From Microvirga guangxiensis (GTDB taxonomy: Bacteria; Pseudomonadota; Alphaproteobacteria; Rhizobiales; Beijerinckiaceae), in assembly GCF_900102135.1 (NCBI RefSeq), contig NZ_FMVJ01000008.1:156170-220169 (forward strand): a stretch of 64,000 bases of DNA, in the 5' to 3' direction. How positions within the stretch are numbered: the stretch's first letter is position 1; the number at the start of each line of letters is the position of its first letter. The position numbers and the translations under genes are program-made. Below are positions 48,649-58,594 of the stretch, in pieces. The notes under the pieces were generated by a model. It worked only from the letters and a program-made list of their open reading frames with translations. It had not been told where the DNA came from and did no database searches.

Positions 48649-49521
48649 TTAACGGCGGGACTGGATGTACTGTTCGAGCAGGGCGAGCGCCAGCTTGCGG
48701 TCGTTGTCGCTCGCCGCGGCAAAGGCCTCCTCGTAGAGGGTCTCGATCCACTCGTCCTTGGCGGAATCCGTCACAGCCTCGCGAGCAAGCGTCAGCCACA
48801 TCAGGCCCTTGGCACGCTGGCGCGGAACGCCTTGGCCGTTCATGAGCATGTGGCCCAGGAGAGCCTGCGAGGGGTGATGCCCCTTTTCAGCCGCCAAGTT
48901 GAACCAGCGCGCGGCTTGGCGCGCATCCCGGGAGACGCCGGTTCCTTCCATGTAGAGGCGGGCGAGATTGTACTGCGCGTTCGAGTCGCTGAAATAGGAC
49001 GCCGCGTAGTTGAACATCTCCACGGCCCGAACCGGGTTGGCAGTCACATAGGTGCCCTTGATGCCATCCAGGAAATAGGTTCCGAGCGCGACGAAGGCGC
49101 TGGAAACGACCAGCGCATTCGGGGAGTCCGGGCTTTCGTCCGCATGCTGGTCAGCGAGCCTGGAGAAATACTCGAACGCCCTCAGATCGTCATGCTCGAC
49201 GCCGTCGCCATCGGCATACATGCGACCGAGCTTCCAGAGCGCCAGGGTATGCCCCTGCCCTGCCGCGTATTCCAGGGCAGCAGCAGCGCCAAGCTTATCG
49301 CCTGCATTGTAGTCGCGCATGCCCGTGCGCAGCGCCTCGCGAACGGAGCCATACTTGACGTGCGGCGTCAGGACGGGCGAGAGGGATGGCGTCAAAGGCT
49401 GAGGACGCGGCGCGGCATCGAGAGCGAAAGCGGAGGAAGAGCCGATCAGAACGAAAGCGCAGGCAGCCGCCATCGTCAAACGGTCCGTAAGCTTCAGCTT
49501 TTCGATCAGGCGCGCATTCAT
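48649..49521 (-). CDS. exoR: ExoR-like periplasmic Sel1-repeat regulator
   Basis: 290 residues. A signal peptide (to SSSAFA, near residue 33) is followed by Sel1-type repeats: YAAGQGHTLALWKLGRMYADGDGVEHD, AQYNLARLYMEGTGVSRDARQAARW, and ALLGHMLMNGQGV (each quoted in part in the family). The segment order and the long Ser/Asn-rich insert after the first repeat match S. meliloti ExoR, the periplasmic inhibitor of the ExoS/ChvI system controlling exopolysaccharide and motility. ExoS/ChvI is not in the window. A generic Sel1 protein is the alternative. Confidence 0.75.
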   Translation of the reverse strand: MNARLIEKLKLTDRLTMAAACAFVLIGSSSAFALDAAPRPQPLTPSLSPVLTPHVKYGSVREALRTGMRDYNAGDKLGAAAALEYAAGQGHTLALWKLGRMYADGDGVEHDDLRAFEYFSRLADQHADESPDSPNALVVSSAFVALGTYFLDGIKGTYVTANPVRAVEMFNYAASYFSDSNAQYNLARLYMEGTGVSRDARQAARWFNLAAEKGHHPSQALLGHMLMNGQGVPRQRAKGLMWLTLAREAVTDSAKDEWIETLYEEAFAAASDNDRKLALALLEQYIQSRR

Positions 49522-50006
49522 GGACTTCTACTCTTTTCCATCCAGTTCCCACGGGAATCCCAACGGAATGGAACTCCTGTGATCTGCCATGTGCTGCGCC
49601 ACCTATGCAATGTCTCGCGCAAACAGGTCGACCGATAGCGTTAATCGGAGTTACCCCTGAAGCGCTTCATCATAAAGCGTTGGTTTAGAAGCACTTTAAC
49701 TGACTTCTACAGGTGCTCGCGCTTTATGGCGGGATCGCGGCGGCGCTTTGACCAAGAGCGGCAGGATGAGGAAGCTTTGTGGGTGTTGCCCCCTGGCAAC
49801 ATCATCTTCCCGTTCAGTTTCAGAAAGAATACTGCAAACGCCGTCTTCACCAAGTGCGGCAGCACACAGGGACGCAGGTTGTCGTAACGCTATCAAGTTA
49901 TAGATGCTCCTCGGCCAGAGCACAACGCAACGGATTTAGAGAATACTACACGCTCTATACGCCTGAATACGCTTGCTCTGCGAAACTATATTTTTGGAGC
50001 ATCACA
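49522..50006. promoter_or_regulatory. Divergent promoter region rich in inverted repeats
   Basis: This 485-bp region lies between the exoR-like and RTX genes. It holds a perfect 12-bp palindrome, TGAAGCGCTTCA (49658-49669), followed by CATAAAGCG (49671-49679) repeated inverted as CGCTTTATG (49720-49728). AGAAG and CTTCT sit inside that pair. These look like protein-binding sites or a cruciform element. No coding frame here is convincing. Confidence 0.5.
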
Positions 50007-51641
50007 ATGGCATCGTATAATGAAGCTTTACGCCTCTTCGTTTTTGACAAGGACGAAACAGCCGAGTTCGTCATGAGCCCTGGTATGGGCAACTGCAGTG
50101 TTCTTGGAAATAGCCTCGGCAATCGAATAACCGGGAACGATGGAGACAACAGTCTCGACGGTGGCGAAGGCGCCGATTTTCTGATGGGCAATGACGGCAA
50201 CGACACCTACATCGTCGATGACGTCGGAGACGTGGTCTATGAATGCCCGGATGAGGGTTTCGATACCATCAAAGCTTCAGTCGACGTCAATCTCAACTTT
50301 CATGGGTTCTATACCGAGAGGCTCATTCTGACCGGTGGCGCCTCCAGCGGCATCGGCAATGGGCTCAACAACGAGATCATCGGCAACAACAATCTCGTCA
50401 ATTTCCTGGATGGCGGCGGCGGCGACGATATCCTGAGAGGCGGAACTCAAAGGGACCAACTCATCGGTGGCAAGGGCAACGATTGCCTCGATGGCGGCGG
50501 AGGAAGCGACCAGCTGGTGGGCGGTGAAGGCGACGATACGTATGTCGTCCATAGCGGGCACGAGACGATCCTGGAAACAGCCGGCCAAGGCTGGGATCAA
50601 GTCAATGCCTGGACGAGCTATACGCTCAAGAGCAATCTCGAAGCTCTCAAGCTCCTTGGAGACTCCAATATCTCTGGAACCGGCAACAGTGCGAACAACA
50701 GCCTGACGGGAAACAACGGAAGAAACAACCTCCAAGGCTTGGAGGGGAACGACACGCTCGACGGCGGAGCAGGCGAAGATCGCCTGGAGGGAGGAACGGG
50801 CAACGATACGTATTACGTCGACGACAAGGACGACGTCGTTATCGAGGACCTGACCTCGGATGGAAATGACACGGTTTATACCTCGATCGACTACACGCTG
50901 AGCGAGTTTGTCGAGAACCTCATCGCTCACGGCTCGGGCGCAATCCGCCTGACCGGGAACGAGCTTGCCAATACGATTACGGGCAACGACCAGGCCAACA
51001 TCATCGACGGCGGCGCCGGTGCGGACAGGATGGATGGCGGAGGCGGCAACGACATCTACTACGTAGATAACGTCAGGGATGTCATCACCGATGTGGCCGG
51101 TTTCGATACGGTCAAGACCACATGCCATTATACGCTGAACGGAACTCTGGAGAACCTTACCGCAGCCAGCGGTTCGAATGCTCTCAAGCTCACTGGCAAC
51201 GCCTTGAACAACGGAATCAACGGCAATCGGGGCAGAGACACTCTCAAGGGCCTTGGCGGCAACGATACTCTGAACGGCAAGCAAGGCTCCGACATCCTGT
51301 ACGGCGGAAAGGGCCAGGACACGTTCGTGTTCGACACCCACTTGAGCGCAGGCAATATCGACAAGATCTGCGACTTCAACTTCAGGCAAGACACGATCCA
51401 TTTGGACAATGCCATCTTCAGGAAGCTGGGGGGCGGCTCCATCAATAAGCCCGGCAAGTTGAAAAAGGCGTTCTTCACCGTCGGCAAGGAGGCCAAGGAT
51501 GGGAACGACTATATCGTTTATGATAAAGAGAAAGGCGCTCTTTATTATGATTACGATGGATCGGGTCAGGGTGCGGCTGTTCTCTTCGCACGGTTCAAGG
51601 CCGGCACGATCATCAAGGCGGATGACCTGATGATCATCTGA
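50007..51641 (+). CDS. RTX calcium-binding secreted protein
   Basis: 544 residues from ATG 50007 (GGAG upstream). RTX nonapeptide blocks (GNDGDNSLDGGEGADFL, GGKGNDCLDGGGGSDQL) alternate with TYYVDDKDDVVIED-type connectors and TLSEFVENLIAHGSGAIRLTGNELAN-like strands, a common secreted RTX layout. The last 100 residues, with QDTIHLDNAIFRKLG and ALYYDYDGSGQG, match the tail of the protein at 42575. No N-terminal signal peptide; type I secretion is inferred. The open frame upstream to 49779 has no start support. Confidence 0.87.
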   Translation: MASYNEALRLFVFDKDETAEFVMSPGMGNCSVLGNSLGNRITGNDGDNSLDGGEGADFLMGNDGNDTYIVDDVGDVVYECPDEGFDTIKASVDVNLNFHGFYTERLILTGGASSGIGNGLNNEIIGNNNLVNFLDGGGGDDILRGGTQRDQLIGGKGNDCLDGGGGSDQLVGGEGDDTYVVHSGHETILETAGQGWDQVNAWTSYTLKSNLEALKLLGDSNISGTGNSANNSLTGNNGRNNLQGLEGNDTLDGGAGEDRLEGGTGNDTYYVDDKDDVVIEDLTSDGNDTVYTSIDYTLSEFVENLIAHGSGAIRLTGNELANTITGNDQANIIDGGAGADRMDGGGGNDIYYVDNVRDVITDVAGFDTVKTTCHYTLNGTLENLTAASGSNALKLTGNALNNGINGNRGRDTLKGLGGNDTLNGKQGSDILYGGKGQDTFVFDTHLSAGNIDKICDFNFRQDTIHLDNAIFRKLGGGSINKPGKLKKAFFTVGKEAKDGNDYIVYDKEKGALYYDYDGSGQGAAVLFARFKAGTIIKADDLMII

Positions 51642-51660
51642 TCCATATTCAATGCCCTGC

Positions 51661-51683
51661 CATGGCCGGCTTGTCCGGCCATG
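51661..51683. terminator. Hairpin between convergent RTX and methyltransferase genes
   Basis: CATGGCCGG and CCGGCCATG form a perfect 9-bp stem with a 5-nt loop in the 47-bp gap between stop codons. No long T-run is present. Confidence 0.6.
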
Positions 51684-51688
51684 CTGCT

Positions 51689-52519
51689 TCAAGAGCCTAC
51701 GACGCCCGATGAAAACCAGACCTGATCATAGACGGCGACTGCAGTCTCATCGGGCAAGCGCTCACTCGTCGGCCAGATCGAGCGAACACTTGCAAGATCG
51801 GCCTCATTGGGCAAGCTCTTCGAGGCATGCTCATCCTCCGTTCCGCTGCACGAAATGAAGCCTACCGTCATGAGCGGCGTGGCGCTGAAGCCCCCTTCCA
51901 GACGACGCACCATGATGGCAGGCCCCCACCCCTCATGCGGCTGCCACGGAAAAATCAGTCTCCCGCCCGGTTTCAGAGCTTTCAGCCACTCGACGTCCGG
52001 GGCCATGACCCCGGCATTCACGTAGATCACATCGGCTTTCGGGAGAGGCCGCCCGAAAGCAGATTCGCCATGTACCTTCACATGGGAATACGCGCGCAAA
52101 TTCTGTGACGCCTGCGCTGCGAGGTCCGCTTCATACTCATAGGCTTCCACGCATCCGTGAGGCTCTACCAGGCTCGCCAGGATCGCGGTGTAATAGCCCA
52201 AACCCGCTCCCACATGGATGACAGTCTCTCCGGCCTGCGGGCATACCTCATCGAGCCAAGCAGCATGGAGCGCAGGCTCCCCATTGTTGATGCCGCGTTT
52301 ACGGTCGATCGCCACGAGAACGTTGTCGTAGATGCCGGCAACATCGCTTGTTCGGGTTGCGATGCCGACGCTGATCGCGGTCCAGGGCGGAGGCGGAAGA
52401 AAGTTCTCGCGGGGAACGGTCGCGAAGGCCTGCTCGATGCGCCTGTCACGAAGATCGGTCAGGCGCGCGATCTGCTCCGCATATTCGGAGCGGTATGTCT
52501 CAGATGCAGTGTTGGACAT
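51689..52519 (-). CDS. Protein-L-isoaspartate O-methyltransferase-like protein
   Basis: 276 residues from ATG 52519 (a TTG at 52528 is possible). The SAM-binding motif is VIHVGAGLGYYTAILASL and motif II is ADVIYVNAGV. The N-terminal ENFLPPPPW and IDRKRGINNGEPALHAAWLDEV stretch correspond to PCMT family motifs. The protein is longer than E. coli Pcm (208 residues), with an extra C-terminal part, and it lacks the usual GTGSGY wording of motif I, so a repair function is likely but not certain. Confidence 0.8.
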   Translation of the reverse strand: MSNTASETYRSEYAEQIARLTDLRDRRIEQAFATVPRENFLPPPPWTAISVGIATRTSDVAGIYDNVLVAIDRKRGINNGEPALHAAWLDEVCPQAGETVIHVGAGLGYYTAILASLVEPHGCVEAYEYEADLAAQASQNLRAYSHVKVHGESAFGRPLPKADVIYVNAGVMAPDVEWLKALKPGGRLIFPWQPHEGWGPAIMVRRLEGGFSATPLMTVGFISCSGTEDEHASKSLPNEADLASVRSIWPTSERLPDETAVAVYDQVWFSSGVVGS

Positions 52520-52574
52520 ACCTTGCAATACCCGCCGTCCTCAGCCGGTTCCGAACATCCCCCAATTCGCCGGA

Positions 52575-54182
52575 TCACATCCTGAATACGCCGAACTTCG
52601 TTTCAGGAATCGGTGCGTTCAACGCAGCCGAGAAAGCCAGCGCCAGTACGCGGCGGGTTTCCGAGGGCAGGATGATGCCGTCGTCCCACAGGCGCGCGGT
52701 GGCGTGATACGGGGAGCCTTCCTCCTCGTACTTGTTGCGGATCGGCGCCTTGAAGGCCTCCTCCTCATCCGCGCTCCAGTCCTTGCCCTCGGCCTCGATG
52801 TTGTCGCGCCGGACCGTGGCGAGAACGCTCGCCGCCTGCTCGCCGCCCATTACCGAGATGCGGGAGTTCGGCCAAGTGAACAGGAAGCGCGGGGAATAGG
52901 CTCGGCCGCACATGCCGTAATTGCCTGCGCCGAATGAGCCGCCCACGAGAAGCGTGATCTTCGGCACCTGCGCGCATGCTACCGCCGTCACGAGTTTCGC
53001 GCCGTCCTTGGCGATGCCGCCGGCCTCGTACTGGCTGCCCACCATGAACCCGGAGATGTTCTGGAGGAAGAGCAGCGGGATACGCCGCTGACAGCACAGC
53101 TCGATGAAATGCGCCCCCTTGAGTGCGCTTTCCGAGAACAGGATGCCATTGTTCCCAATGATGCCGACCGGCATGCCCCAGATCCGGGCGAAGCCCGTCA
53201 CGAGGGTGGTGCCGTAGAGCCGCTTGAACTCATCGAATTCGGAGCCGTCGACGAGCCGGGCGATAACCTCGCGGATGTCGTACTGCTTCTTGAGATCGGT
53301 CGGTACGATCGCCTCGAGATCGTCGATGGAATATTTCGGCTCCACCGGCTCGGCGAGATCGATGTTGATCGTCTTGCGCGTGTTCAGGGTGCCGACGATC
53401 CGGCGCACGATGGCAAGGGCATGCACATCGTCGGTGGCGTAGTGATCCGCGACCCCTGACTGACGGGCATGCACATCCGCGCCGCCGAGATCCTCCGCCG
53501 AGACCACCTCGCCGGTCGCGGCCTTTACCAGGGGCGGCCCGCCGAGGAAGATCGTGCCCTGACGACGCACGATGATGGTCTCGTCCGACATGGCAGGCAC
53601 GTAGGCGCCGCCCGCCGTGCAGGAACCCATGACGCAGGCGATCTGCGGAATGCCCATCGAGGAGAGCGTCGCCTGATTGTAGAAGATACGGCCGAAATGC
53701 TCGCGGTCGGGAAACACGTCCGTCTGGTGCGGCAGGTTCGCGCCGCCGGAATCGACCAGATAGATGCAGGGCAGCCTGTTCTCCCGCGCGATCTCCTGCG
53801 CGCGCAGATGCTTCTTCACCGTCATCGGGTAGTAGGTGCCGCCTTTGATCGTCGAGTCGTTGCAGACGATCATGACCTCGCGGCCTTCGACACGTCCGAT
53901 GCCCGTGATGATGCCAGCGCCGTGGATGGCGTCCTCGTACATGCCGTGGGCGGCAAGAGAGCCGAGTTCCAGGAAAGGCGCTCCCGGATCGAGCAGGCGC
54001 ATCACCCGTTCGCGCGGCAGGAGCTTGCCGCGGGCGAGATGGCGCTCGCGGGCTTTAGCGGGTCCGCCTTCAGCGACGGCCTGCCGCTTGGCCTGGAGCT
54101 CCTGAGCGAGGTCCGCCCAGGCGGCGCGGTTTGCCCGCGCATTATCCGATGAGAGGTCGGCTGAAGTGGCGATAACGGGCAC
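52575..54182 (-). CDS. mccB: Acyl-CoA carboxylase beta subunit (methylcrotonoyl-CoA carboxylase type)
   Basis: 535 residues of the carboxyltransferase fold. It begins with GTG 54182, with GGGAGCC upstream. Conserved segments include [26 protein letters not shown] (quoted in part), [28 protein letters not shown] and [15 protein letters not shown]. The GANLPxQ and GTYYP wording fit MCC rather than propionyl-CoA carboxylase. Its role would be carboxyl transfer to 3-methylcrotonyl-CoA in leucine breakdown. The biotin-carrying alpha subunit is not in the window. Isovaleryl-CoA dehydrogenase, the preceding step, is at 58595. Confidence 0.9.
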   Translation of the reverse strand: MPVIATSADLSSDNARANRAAWADLAQELQAKRQAVAEGGPAKARERHLARGKLLPRERVMRLLDPGAPFLELGSLAAHGMYEDAIHGAGIITGIGRVEGREVMIVCNDSTIKGGTYYPMTVKKHLRAQEIARENRLPCIYLVDSGGANLPHQTDVFPDREHFGRIFYNQATLSSMGIPQIACVMGSCTAGGAYVPAMSDETIIVRRQGTIFLGGPPLVKAATGEVVSAEDLGGADVHARQSGVADHYATDDVHALAIVRRIVGTLNTRKTINIDLAEPVEPKYSIDDLEAIVPTDLKKQYDIREVIARLVDGSEFDEFKRLYGTTLVTGFARIWGMPVGIIGNNGILFSESALKGAHFIELCCQRRIPLLFLQNISGFMVGSQYEAGGIAKDGAKLVTAVACAQVPKITLLVGGSFGAGNYGMCGRAYSPRFLFTWPNSRISVMGGEQAASVLATVRRDNIEAEGKDWSADEEEAFKAPIRNKYEEEGSPYHATARLWDDGIILPSETRRVLALAFSAALNAPIPETKFGVFRM

Positions 54183-54290
54183 GGCGTCAGGCTCCCTGAT
54201 TTTTCTTTTAGCTCCTCACGGTCGAACCGGGGGCTCTCCGTCAGTAGCTGGGACCAGGGAGCCCGGCAACTCCGCCATCAGGCTGAGGGA

Positions 54291-54617
54291 TTAGCCTTTC
54301 GCACGAATGACGACTTCCTGGCGAACCACGCCGGAGCCGCAGCGATAGGCGATGCCCCGGACGAGGGACCAATCATGCGTGGTCTGCTGGAGGTAGAGAT
54401 GTGTGCCGCCCAGGGCGACCACGGCCTCTTTCATGCTGTCCGTCGCGGAGCCGAAGCCTGGGGTGGTCGGCACCACCGGGCTCACCTCTCCCAGATTCTG
54501 GCAAACGCGCACGTCGGCCGGCGAATCAACGATATGCACCAGATCCGTTGGATCGGGGCGGTAGGCGCAGGCCGAAACGCTTACGAGAAGGAGAGAGGCA
54601 AGGAGAATGCGCTGCAT
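54291..54617 (-). CDS. DUF4156-like lipoprotein
   Basis: 108 residues from ATG 54617. The signal peptide ends in a lipobox-like SVSAC at about residue 17. Downstream, DVRVCQNLGEVS and a later LGGTHLYLQ fit DUF4156-type outer-membrane lipoproteins. Function unknown. A second Cys (YRCGSG) remains near the C-terminus. It stands alone between mccB and lipB, all reading leftward. Confidence 0.65.
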   Translation of the reverse strand: MQRILLASLLLVSVSACAYRPDPTDLVHIVDSPADVRVCQNLGEVSPVVPTTPGFGSATDSMKEAVVALGGTHLYLQQTTHDWSLVRGIAYRCGSGVVRQEVVIRAKG

Positions 54618-54712
54618 GAAAAATCCGCCAATAGTCACCCGTTTGCTCTAGCTTAGAGCACGAAGCGGCCTTGAGGAGAAGCCTGACGATGGCAGGTGTG
54701 AAAAACTGTCAT

Positions 54713-55444
54713 TCAGTTGCCGACGGGCAACGGCCCTACGACCCTCTCGGTGGGACCGAAAATATCCTCGAAAGCCCGGCGCATTGCCGCGTCGACCTCG
54801 GGCATGGTGACCGGGATTCCCAAATCCACGAGGCTGGTGACCCCATGCTGGGTGACGCCGCAGGGGACGATGCCGGAGAAATGGGCGAGGTCCGGTTCCA
54901 CGTTGAGGCTGATTCCATGATAGGTCGCCCAGCGCCGAACCCGGATGCCGATCGCGGCGATCTTGTCTTCGGCAGCCTCACCCTTGTCCGGTCGGCGGAC
55001 CCACACCCCCACCCGGTCCTCCCGGCGCTCGCCCCGGATGTTGAAGGTCGCGAGGGTCTGAATCAGCCATGCTTCGAGGGCCGCCACATAGCGGCGCAGA
55101 TCGGGCGTGCGGCGCTTGAGATCCAGCATCACGTAGGCAACCCTCTGGCCGGGCCCATGATAGGTGTATTGCCCTCCCCGCCCCGTCTGGTGAACCGGAA
55201 AGCGGTCGGGATCGACAAGATCGGACGCCTGCGCCGAGGTTCCGGCCGTATAGAGCGGCGGGTGCTCCACGAGCCAGACGAGCTCGCGCGCCCGGCCATC
55301 CGCAATCGCCTCGGCCCGCGCCTCCATGAACGCCACCGCCTGCTCGTAAGGGGTCAATCCCTCGGCGATAGCCCATTCGACTGAATCGGAGCCGCTTTCG
55401 CTCAAGAATCGTTCAACCAAGCTGTCGCGAGGATTCGCCACCAT
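54713..55444 (-). CDS. lipB: Octanoyl (lipoyl) transferase
   Basis: 243 residues from ATG 55444. It transfers octanoyl from acyl carrier protein to lipoyl domains of 2-oxoacid dehydrogenases. Signature elements: [26 protein letters not shown], the catalytic Lys in [10 protein letters not shown], and the catalytic Cys in GIVPCGV. A longer frame starts at 55492, but similarity begins only after the chosen start. Confidence 0.95.
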   Translation of the reverse strand: MVANPRDSLVERFLSESGSDSVEWAIAEGLTPYEQAVAFMEARAEAIADGRARELVWLVEHPPLYTAGTSAQASDLVDPDRFPVHQTGRGGQYTYHGPGQRVAYVMLDLKRRTPDLRRYVAALEAWLIQTLATFNIRGERREDRVGVWVRRPDKGEAAEDKIAAIGIRVRRWATYHGISLNVEPDLAHFSGIVPCGVTQHGVTSLVDLGIPVTMPEVDAAMRRAFEDIFGPTERVVGPLPVGN

Positions 55445-55671
55445 TCTACCTTCTGCTCGTGAGAATCGAGTTGTGGTCACCGGAAGCCTCAAGGGTCAAT
55501 ATGCGACCTCTTCGGACCGGCCTTCATATAAGGATCGAGGGTGGTGTCATGCACACCCTCTGAGACGAATTGTCGAGTTTCCCGACAGATTGAAAAGATG
55601 GGCTTGCGGTGCCCGAATTCATCTGTTAGATCGACCGCCTCTTCAGGAGAAACCCTCCTGAAACCGAGTTC

Positions 55672-55756
55672 GCGGTCATGGCGGAATTGGTAGACGCACT
55701 ACCTTGAGGTGGTAGCGGGGAGACCCGTGGAGGTTCGAGTCCTCTTGACCGCACCA
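55672..55756 (+). tRNA. tRNA-Leu (anticodon GAG)
   Basis: The acceptor arms GCGGTCA (55672-55678) and TGACCGC (55746-55752) pair perfectly, followed by discriminator A and an encoded CCA. The D-arm includes TTGGTAGACGC, and the anticodon stem-loop CTACC-TTGAGGT-GGTAG gives GAG. A long variable arm (class II) and GGTTCGAGTCC T-arm complete the leucine tRNA. It decodes CUC and CUU. Confidence 0.97.
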
Positions 55757-55762
55757 ATTTAT

Positions 55763-55812
55763 CGGCACTCTTCGTGCCGGTGACAGAAAGGCCCCTTTAC
55801 GGGGCCTTTTTT
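55763..55812 (+). terminator. Terminator after tRNA-Leu
   Basis: Two hairpins follow the tRNA. The first is CGGCAC-TCTTC-GTGCCG (55763-55779). The second is AAAGGCCCC-TTTAC-GGGGCCTTT (55787-55809) running into a T-tract to 55812; this one is a canonical rho-independent terminator. Confidence 0.93.
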
Positions 55813-55980
55813 GTTGCCCATACCGAGCCGCGCCCCAGGTTCTAGAGCTGTGCTTCTCGAACCTGAATCAATCTTACAGCAACGGCGGCTAAACGATTCC
55901 CTGAACGAGGCTTTTCAGGTGCATTGCATCGGCTTGCACACGCACCTAAAAGGCCCCGGCAACCTTTTGAGGACAGGCTC

Positions 55981-57405
55981 ATGATGGAAGTCGAAAACAA
56001 CACGACGCTTCCACCGACCGAAGGGCCGGGTCCTCAGCCGCTCACCTTCAGAGACGAGGAAGGCGAGATCAATCTGGAGTTCCTGGCTGCTGCCGCGGAT
56101 GCCATCGAGGCTTCCGATTCCGAGCGCCTGCAGGAACTGGTGGACGACTTCCACGAATCCGAACTTGGCGACCTGCTCGAAGCCCTCGAGCCGGAGCACC
56201 GCCCTCGCCTCATCGAGCTTCTCGGGTCGGCCTTCGACTTTACCGCGCTGACCGAGGTGGACGATGCGGTCCGCGAGGAGATTCTCGAGGAGCTCGAAAC
56301 ATCGACCGTCGCGGAAGGCGTGCGCGAGCTGGATTCGGACGACGCCGTCACGATTCTCGAAAGCCTTCCCGAACAAGAGCAGGCTGAAGTCCTCGAACAA
56401 CTCCCGGCTATCGAGCGCGTCGCGTTGCAACGCTCTCTCGACTACCCCGAGGACAGCGCCGGTCGGCGCATGCAGTCCGAGTTCATTGCCGTGCCGCCGT
56501 TCTGGACCGTGGGGCAAACCATCGACTTCATGCGCGAGACGGTCGACCTGCCCGACACCTTCTACGAGATTTTCGTCATCGATCCGGCGGGGCATCTTCT
56601 CGGCGCCGTCGCCCTGGACCGGCTCCTGCGCTCCAAGCGCCCGGTCACGATCCGGGAAATCATGGACGACGAACCGGATCGTGTGGAAGCCACCGACCAC
56701 CAGGAAAACGTCGCCCGCCTCTTCGAGCGCTTCAATCTCGTTTCCGCCGCCGTCGTGGATGCGGAGAACCGTCTTGTTGGCACGATCCTCGTCGACGACA
56801 TCGTCGACGTGCTCGAAGAGGAAGCCGACGCCGACATCAAGCAGCTCGGCGGCGTGAAATCGGACGAAGAGCTGTCGGATACGGTGTTCTACACCCAGCG
56901 CAGCCGGTTCCCCTGGCTCTTCGCCAATATGTGCACCGCCTTCATCGCCGCTGGCGTCATCCGCATGTTCGAAGATTCGATTCAGAGCATGGTGGCGCTG
57001 GCGATCCTCATGCCGATCGTCGCCTCCATGGGTGGGAACGCCGGCACGCAGACCATGACCGTGACCGTCCGCGCGCTTGCCACCCGAGACCTCGGGCGCT
57101 CGAACGCCTGGCGGATCATCACCCGCGAGGCGGCGGTCGGCCTTCTCAACGGCCTTGTCTTCGCAACCATTCTGGGGAGCTTGGCGGCGCTGTGGTTCCA
57201 GGCGCCGGAAATCGGGATGGTGATCGGGCTCGCCCTCATCACGGTTCTGCTCTTCGCGGCGCTCGGCGGCATTCTCGTGCCCCTCACCCTCAACCGTCTG
57301 GGCGTGGATCCGGCCGTTTCTTCCGGTCCCTTCGTGACCACGATTACGGACATCGTGGGCTTTTTCTCCTTCCTAGGAATAGCAACCCTGTGGTTTAAAC
57401 TGTAA
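55981..57405 (+). CDS. mgtE: Magnesium transporter MgtE
   Basis: 474 residues from ATG 55981 (GAGGACAGG upstream). The order is an acidic helical MgtE_N superhelix (about 30-150), paired CBS domains (about 155-280, with EIFVIDPAGHLLGAVALD), then five membrane helices. The family motif SMGGNAGTQTMTVTVRALA lies in the transport domain. Cytoplasmic Mg2+ bound by the N and CBS domains gates the pore in known MgtE. A weak upstream start at 55924 is rejected. No Mg riboswitch is visible. Confidence 0.95.
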   Translation: MMEVENNTTLPPTEGPGPQPLTFRDEEGEINLEFLAAAADAIEASDSERLQELVDDFHESELGDLLEALEPEHRPRLIELLGSAFDFTALTEVDDAVREEILEELETSTVAEGVRELDSDDAVTILESLPEQEQAEVLEQLPAIERVALQRSLDYPEDSAGRRMQSEFIAVPPFWTVGQTIDFMRETVDLPDTFYEIFVIDPAGHLLGAVALDRLLRSKRPVTIREIMDDEPDRVEATDHQENVARLFERFNLVSAAVVDAENRLVGTILVDDIVDVLEEEADADIKQLGGVKSDEELSDTVFYTQRSRFPWLFANMCTAFIAAGVIRMFEDSIQSMVALAILMPIVASMGGNAGTQTMTVTVRALATRDLGRSNAWRIITREAAVGLLNGLVFATILGSLAALWFQAPEIGMVIGLALITVLLFAALGGILVPLTLNRLGVDPAVSSGPFVTTITDIVGFFSFLGIATLWFKL

Positions 57406-57499
57406 TCGGATTGCGAAGAGCCGGATCGTAAGGGGGTTGTTAACCCACTTCAGGCATCCCTGATGCGATCAAGTTCTGCGTTCATTACAGATAAGCCCG

Positions 57500-58405
57500 A
57501 TGAAGACACGCCGCCGTTCCTCCCGCCGCTCCAAAAGCTCCGGCCTGACGACGTTCCTTCGGGTTGCGCGTTTTGGCGCCTTGGCCACGATTGCCCTGGG
57601 GCTCGCATCATGCGCCGTTACGCCGAGCATGACGTCCAGCCGCTATCCGACGAAGAGCGACGCACGCCCTCACCATGGCGTCGCCAAGGCCCATCGCATG
57701 CCGATCCACGGCGTCGATATTTCCAAGTGGCAGGGCAAGGTCGACTGGGCCGCCCTGCGCCAGGCCGGCACGAAATTCGCCTTCATCAAGGCCACCGAAG
57801 GCGGGGACCATGTGGACAACCGCTTCATGGAAAACTGGTACGGCGCGAAGCAGGCCGGCGTTCCGCGCGGGGCCTATCATTTCGTGTACTGGTGCCGCCC
57901 GGCCCATGAGCAGGCGGCGTGGTTCAGGAAAAACGTGCCCGCCGACCCGGAGGCCCTGCCCCCGGTTCTCGACGTGGAATGGAACGGCCAGTCCGTGAAT
58001 TGCCCGAAGAAGGTTCCGCGCGAGCAGGCGCTCGCCATGATCGATACGATGCTGCGCGAGATGGAAGCCCATACTGGCAAGCGTCCGATCATCTACACCG
58101 ACATCACCTTCCATAAGGAAATCCTGGAAGGCGAGTTCAACGATTACCCGTATTGGATCCGCAGCACCGCGGCGGAGCCTCATGAGCGGTATAGCAACCG
58201 CCGCTGGACCTTCTGGCAATTCACCACCACCGGCCGCGTGCCTGGCGTCACTGGCGATGTGGACCGAAACACGTTCTACGGCACCGAAAATCAGTGGCGC
58301 ATGTTCGTCCAGAGCGCCTGCGACCCGCGTGATTATCGACGCCTCGCAGCTCATGGACGATGCCAGCCCCTGGATCCGATCCAGACGGCGAGCATCGACG
58401 AGTAA
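57500..58405 (+). CDS. Glycoside hydrolase family 25 (lysozyme-like) lipoprotein
   Basis: 301 residues. An Arg/Ser-rich start leads into a hydrophobic segment ending LGLASC, a lipobox. The GH25 domain covers about residues 65-270, with the first acidic residue in HGVDISKWQG, the DxE pair in VLDVEWNG, and RRWTFWQFTTTG near the end. It should hydrolyse the peptidoglycan backbone from the cell envelope. It has no phage neighbours, so it is likely a cell-wall remodelling enzyme of the host. Confidence 0.92.
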   Translation: MKTRRRSSRRSKSSGLTTFLRVARFGALATIALGLASCAVTPSMTSSRYPTKSDARPHHGVAKAHRMPIHGVDISKWQGKVDWAALRQAGTKFAFIKATEGGDHVDNRFMENWYGAKQAGVPRGAYHFVYWCRPAHEQAAWFRKNVPADPEALPPVLDVEWNGQSVNCPKKVPREQALAMIDTMLREMEAHTGKRPIIYTDITFHKEILEGEFNDYPYWIRSTAAEPHERYSNRRWTFWQFTTTGRVPGVTGDVDRNTFYGTENQWRMFVQSACDPRDYRRLAAHGRCQPLDPIQTASIDE

Positions 58406-58428
58406 TCCTCATCATCAAACCACACCTC

Positions 58429-58463
58429 AAGCTCCCCTCCCGCAAGGCAGGGGAGCTTTTTGT
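58429..58463 (+). terminator. Rho-independent terminator after the GH25 gene
   Basis: AAGCTCCCCT pairs with AGGGGAGCTT across a 10-nt loop and continues into TTTTTG. It lies 23 nt after the stop codon. Confidence 0.92.
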
Positions 58464-58594
58464 TTGAATGGTCATTCGACCAATTTCCTTAGGCCTCCCT
58501 GCTTGAAAAGGTCAGCACTGCTGTCCAAGATGATAAAAGAACGACAAGCGATCCACGGCGCATCGACGCCAGTGGGCATGTGGAGGATCCAGGA

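Noticed and set aside
55672..55756. tRNA-Leu as an integration (attachment) site for a mobile element
   Set aside because: No integrase gene and no repeated tRNA 3' end are visible nearby; housekeeping genes lie on both sides.
57500..58405. GH25 lysozyme as a prophage endolysin
   Set aside because: It has a lipoprotein signal and no holin or phage structural genes nearby, so a host envelope enzyme is more likely.
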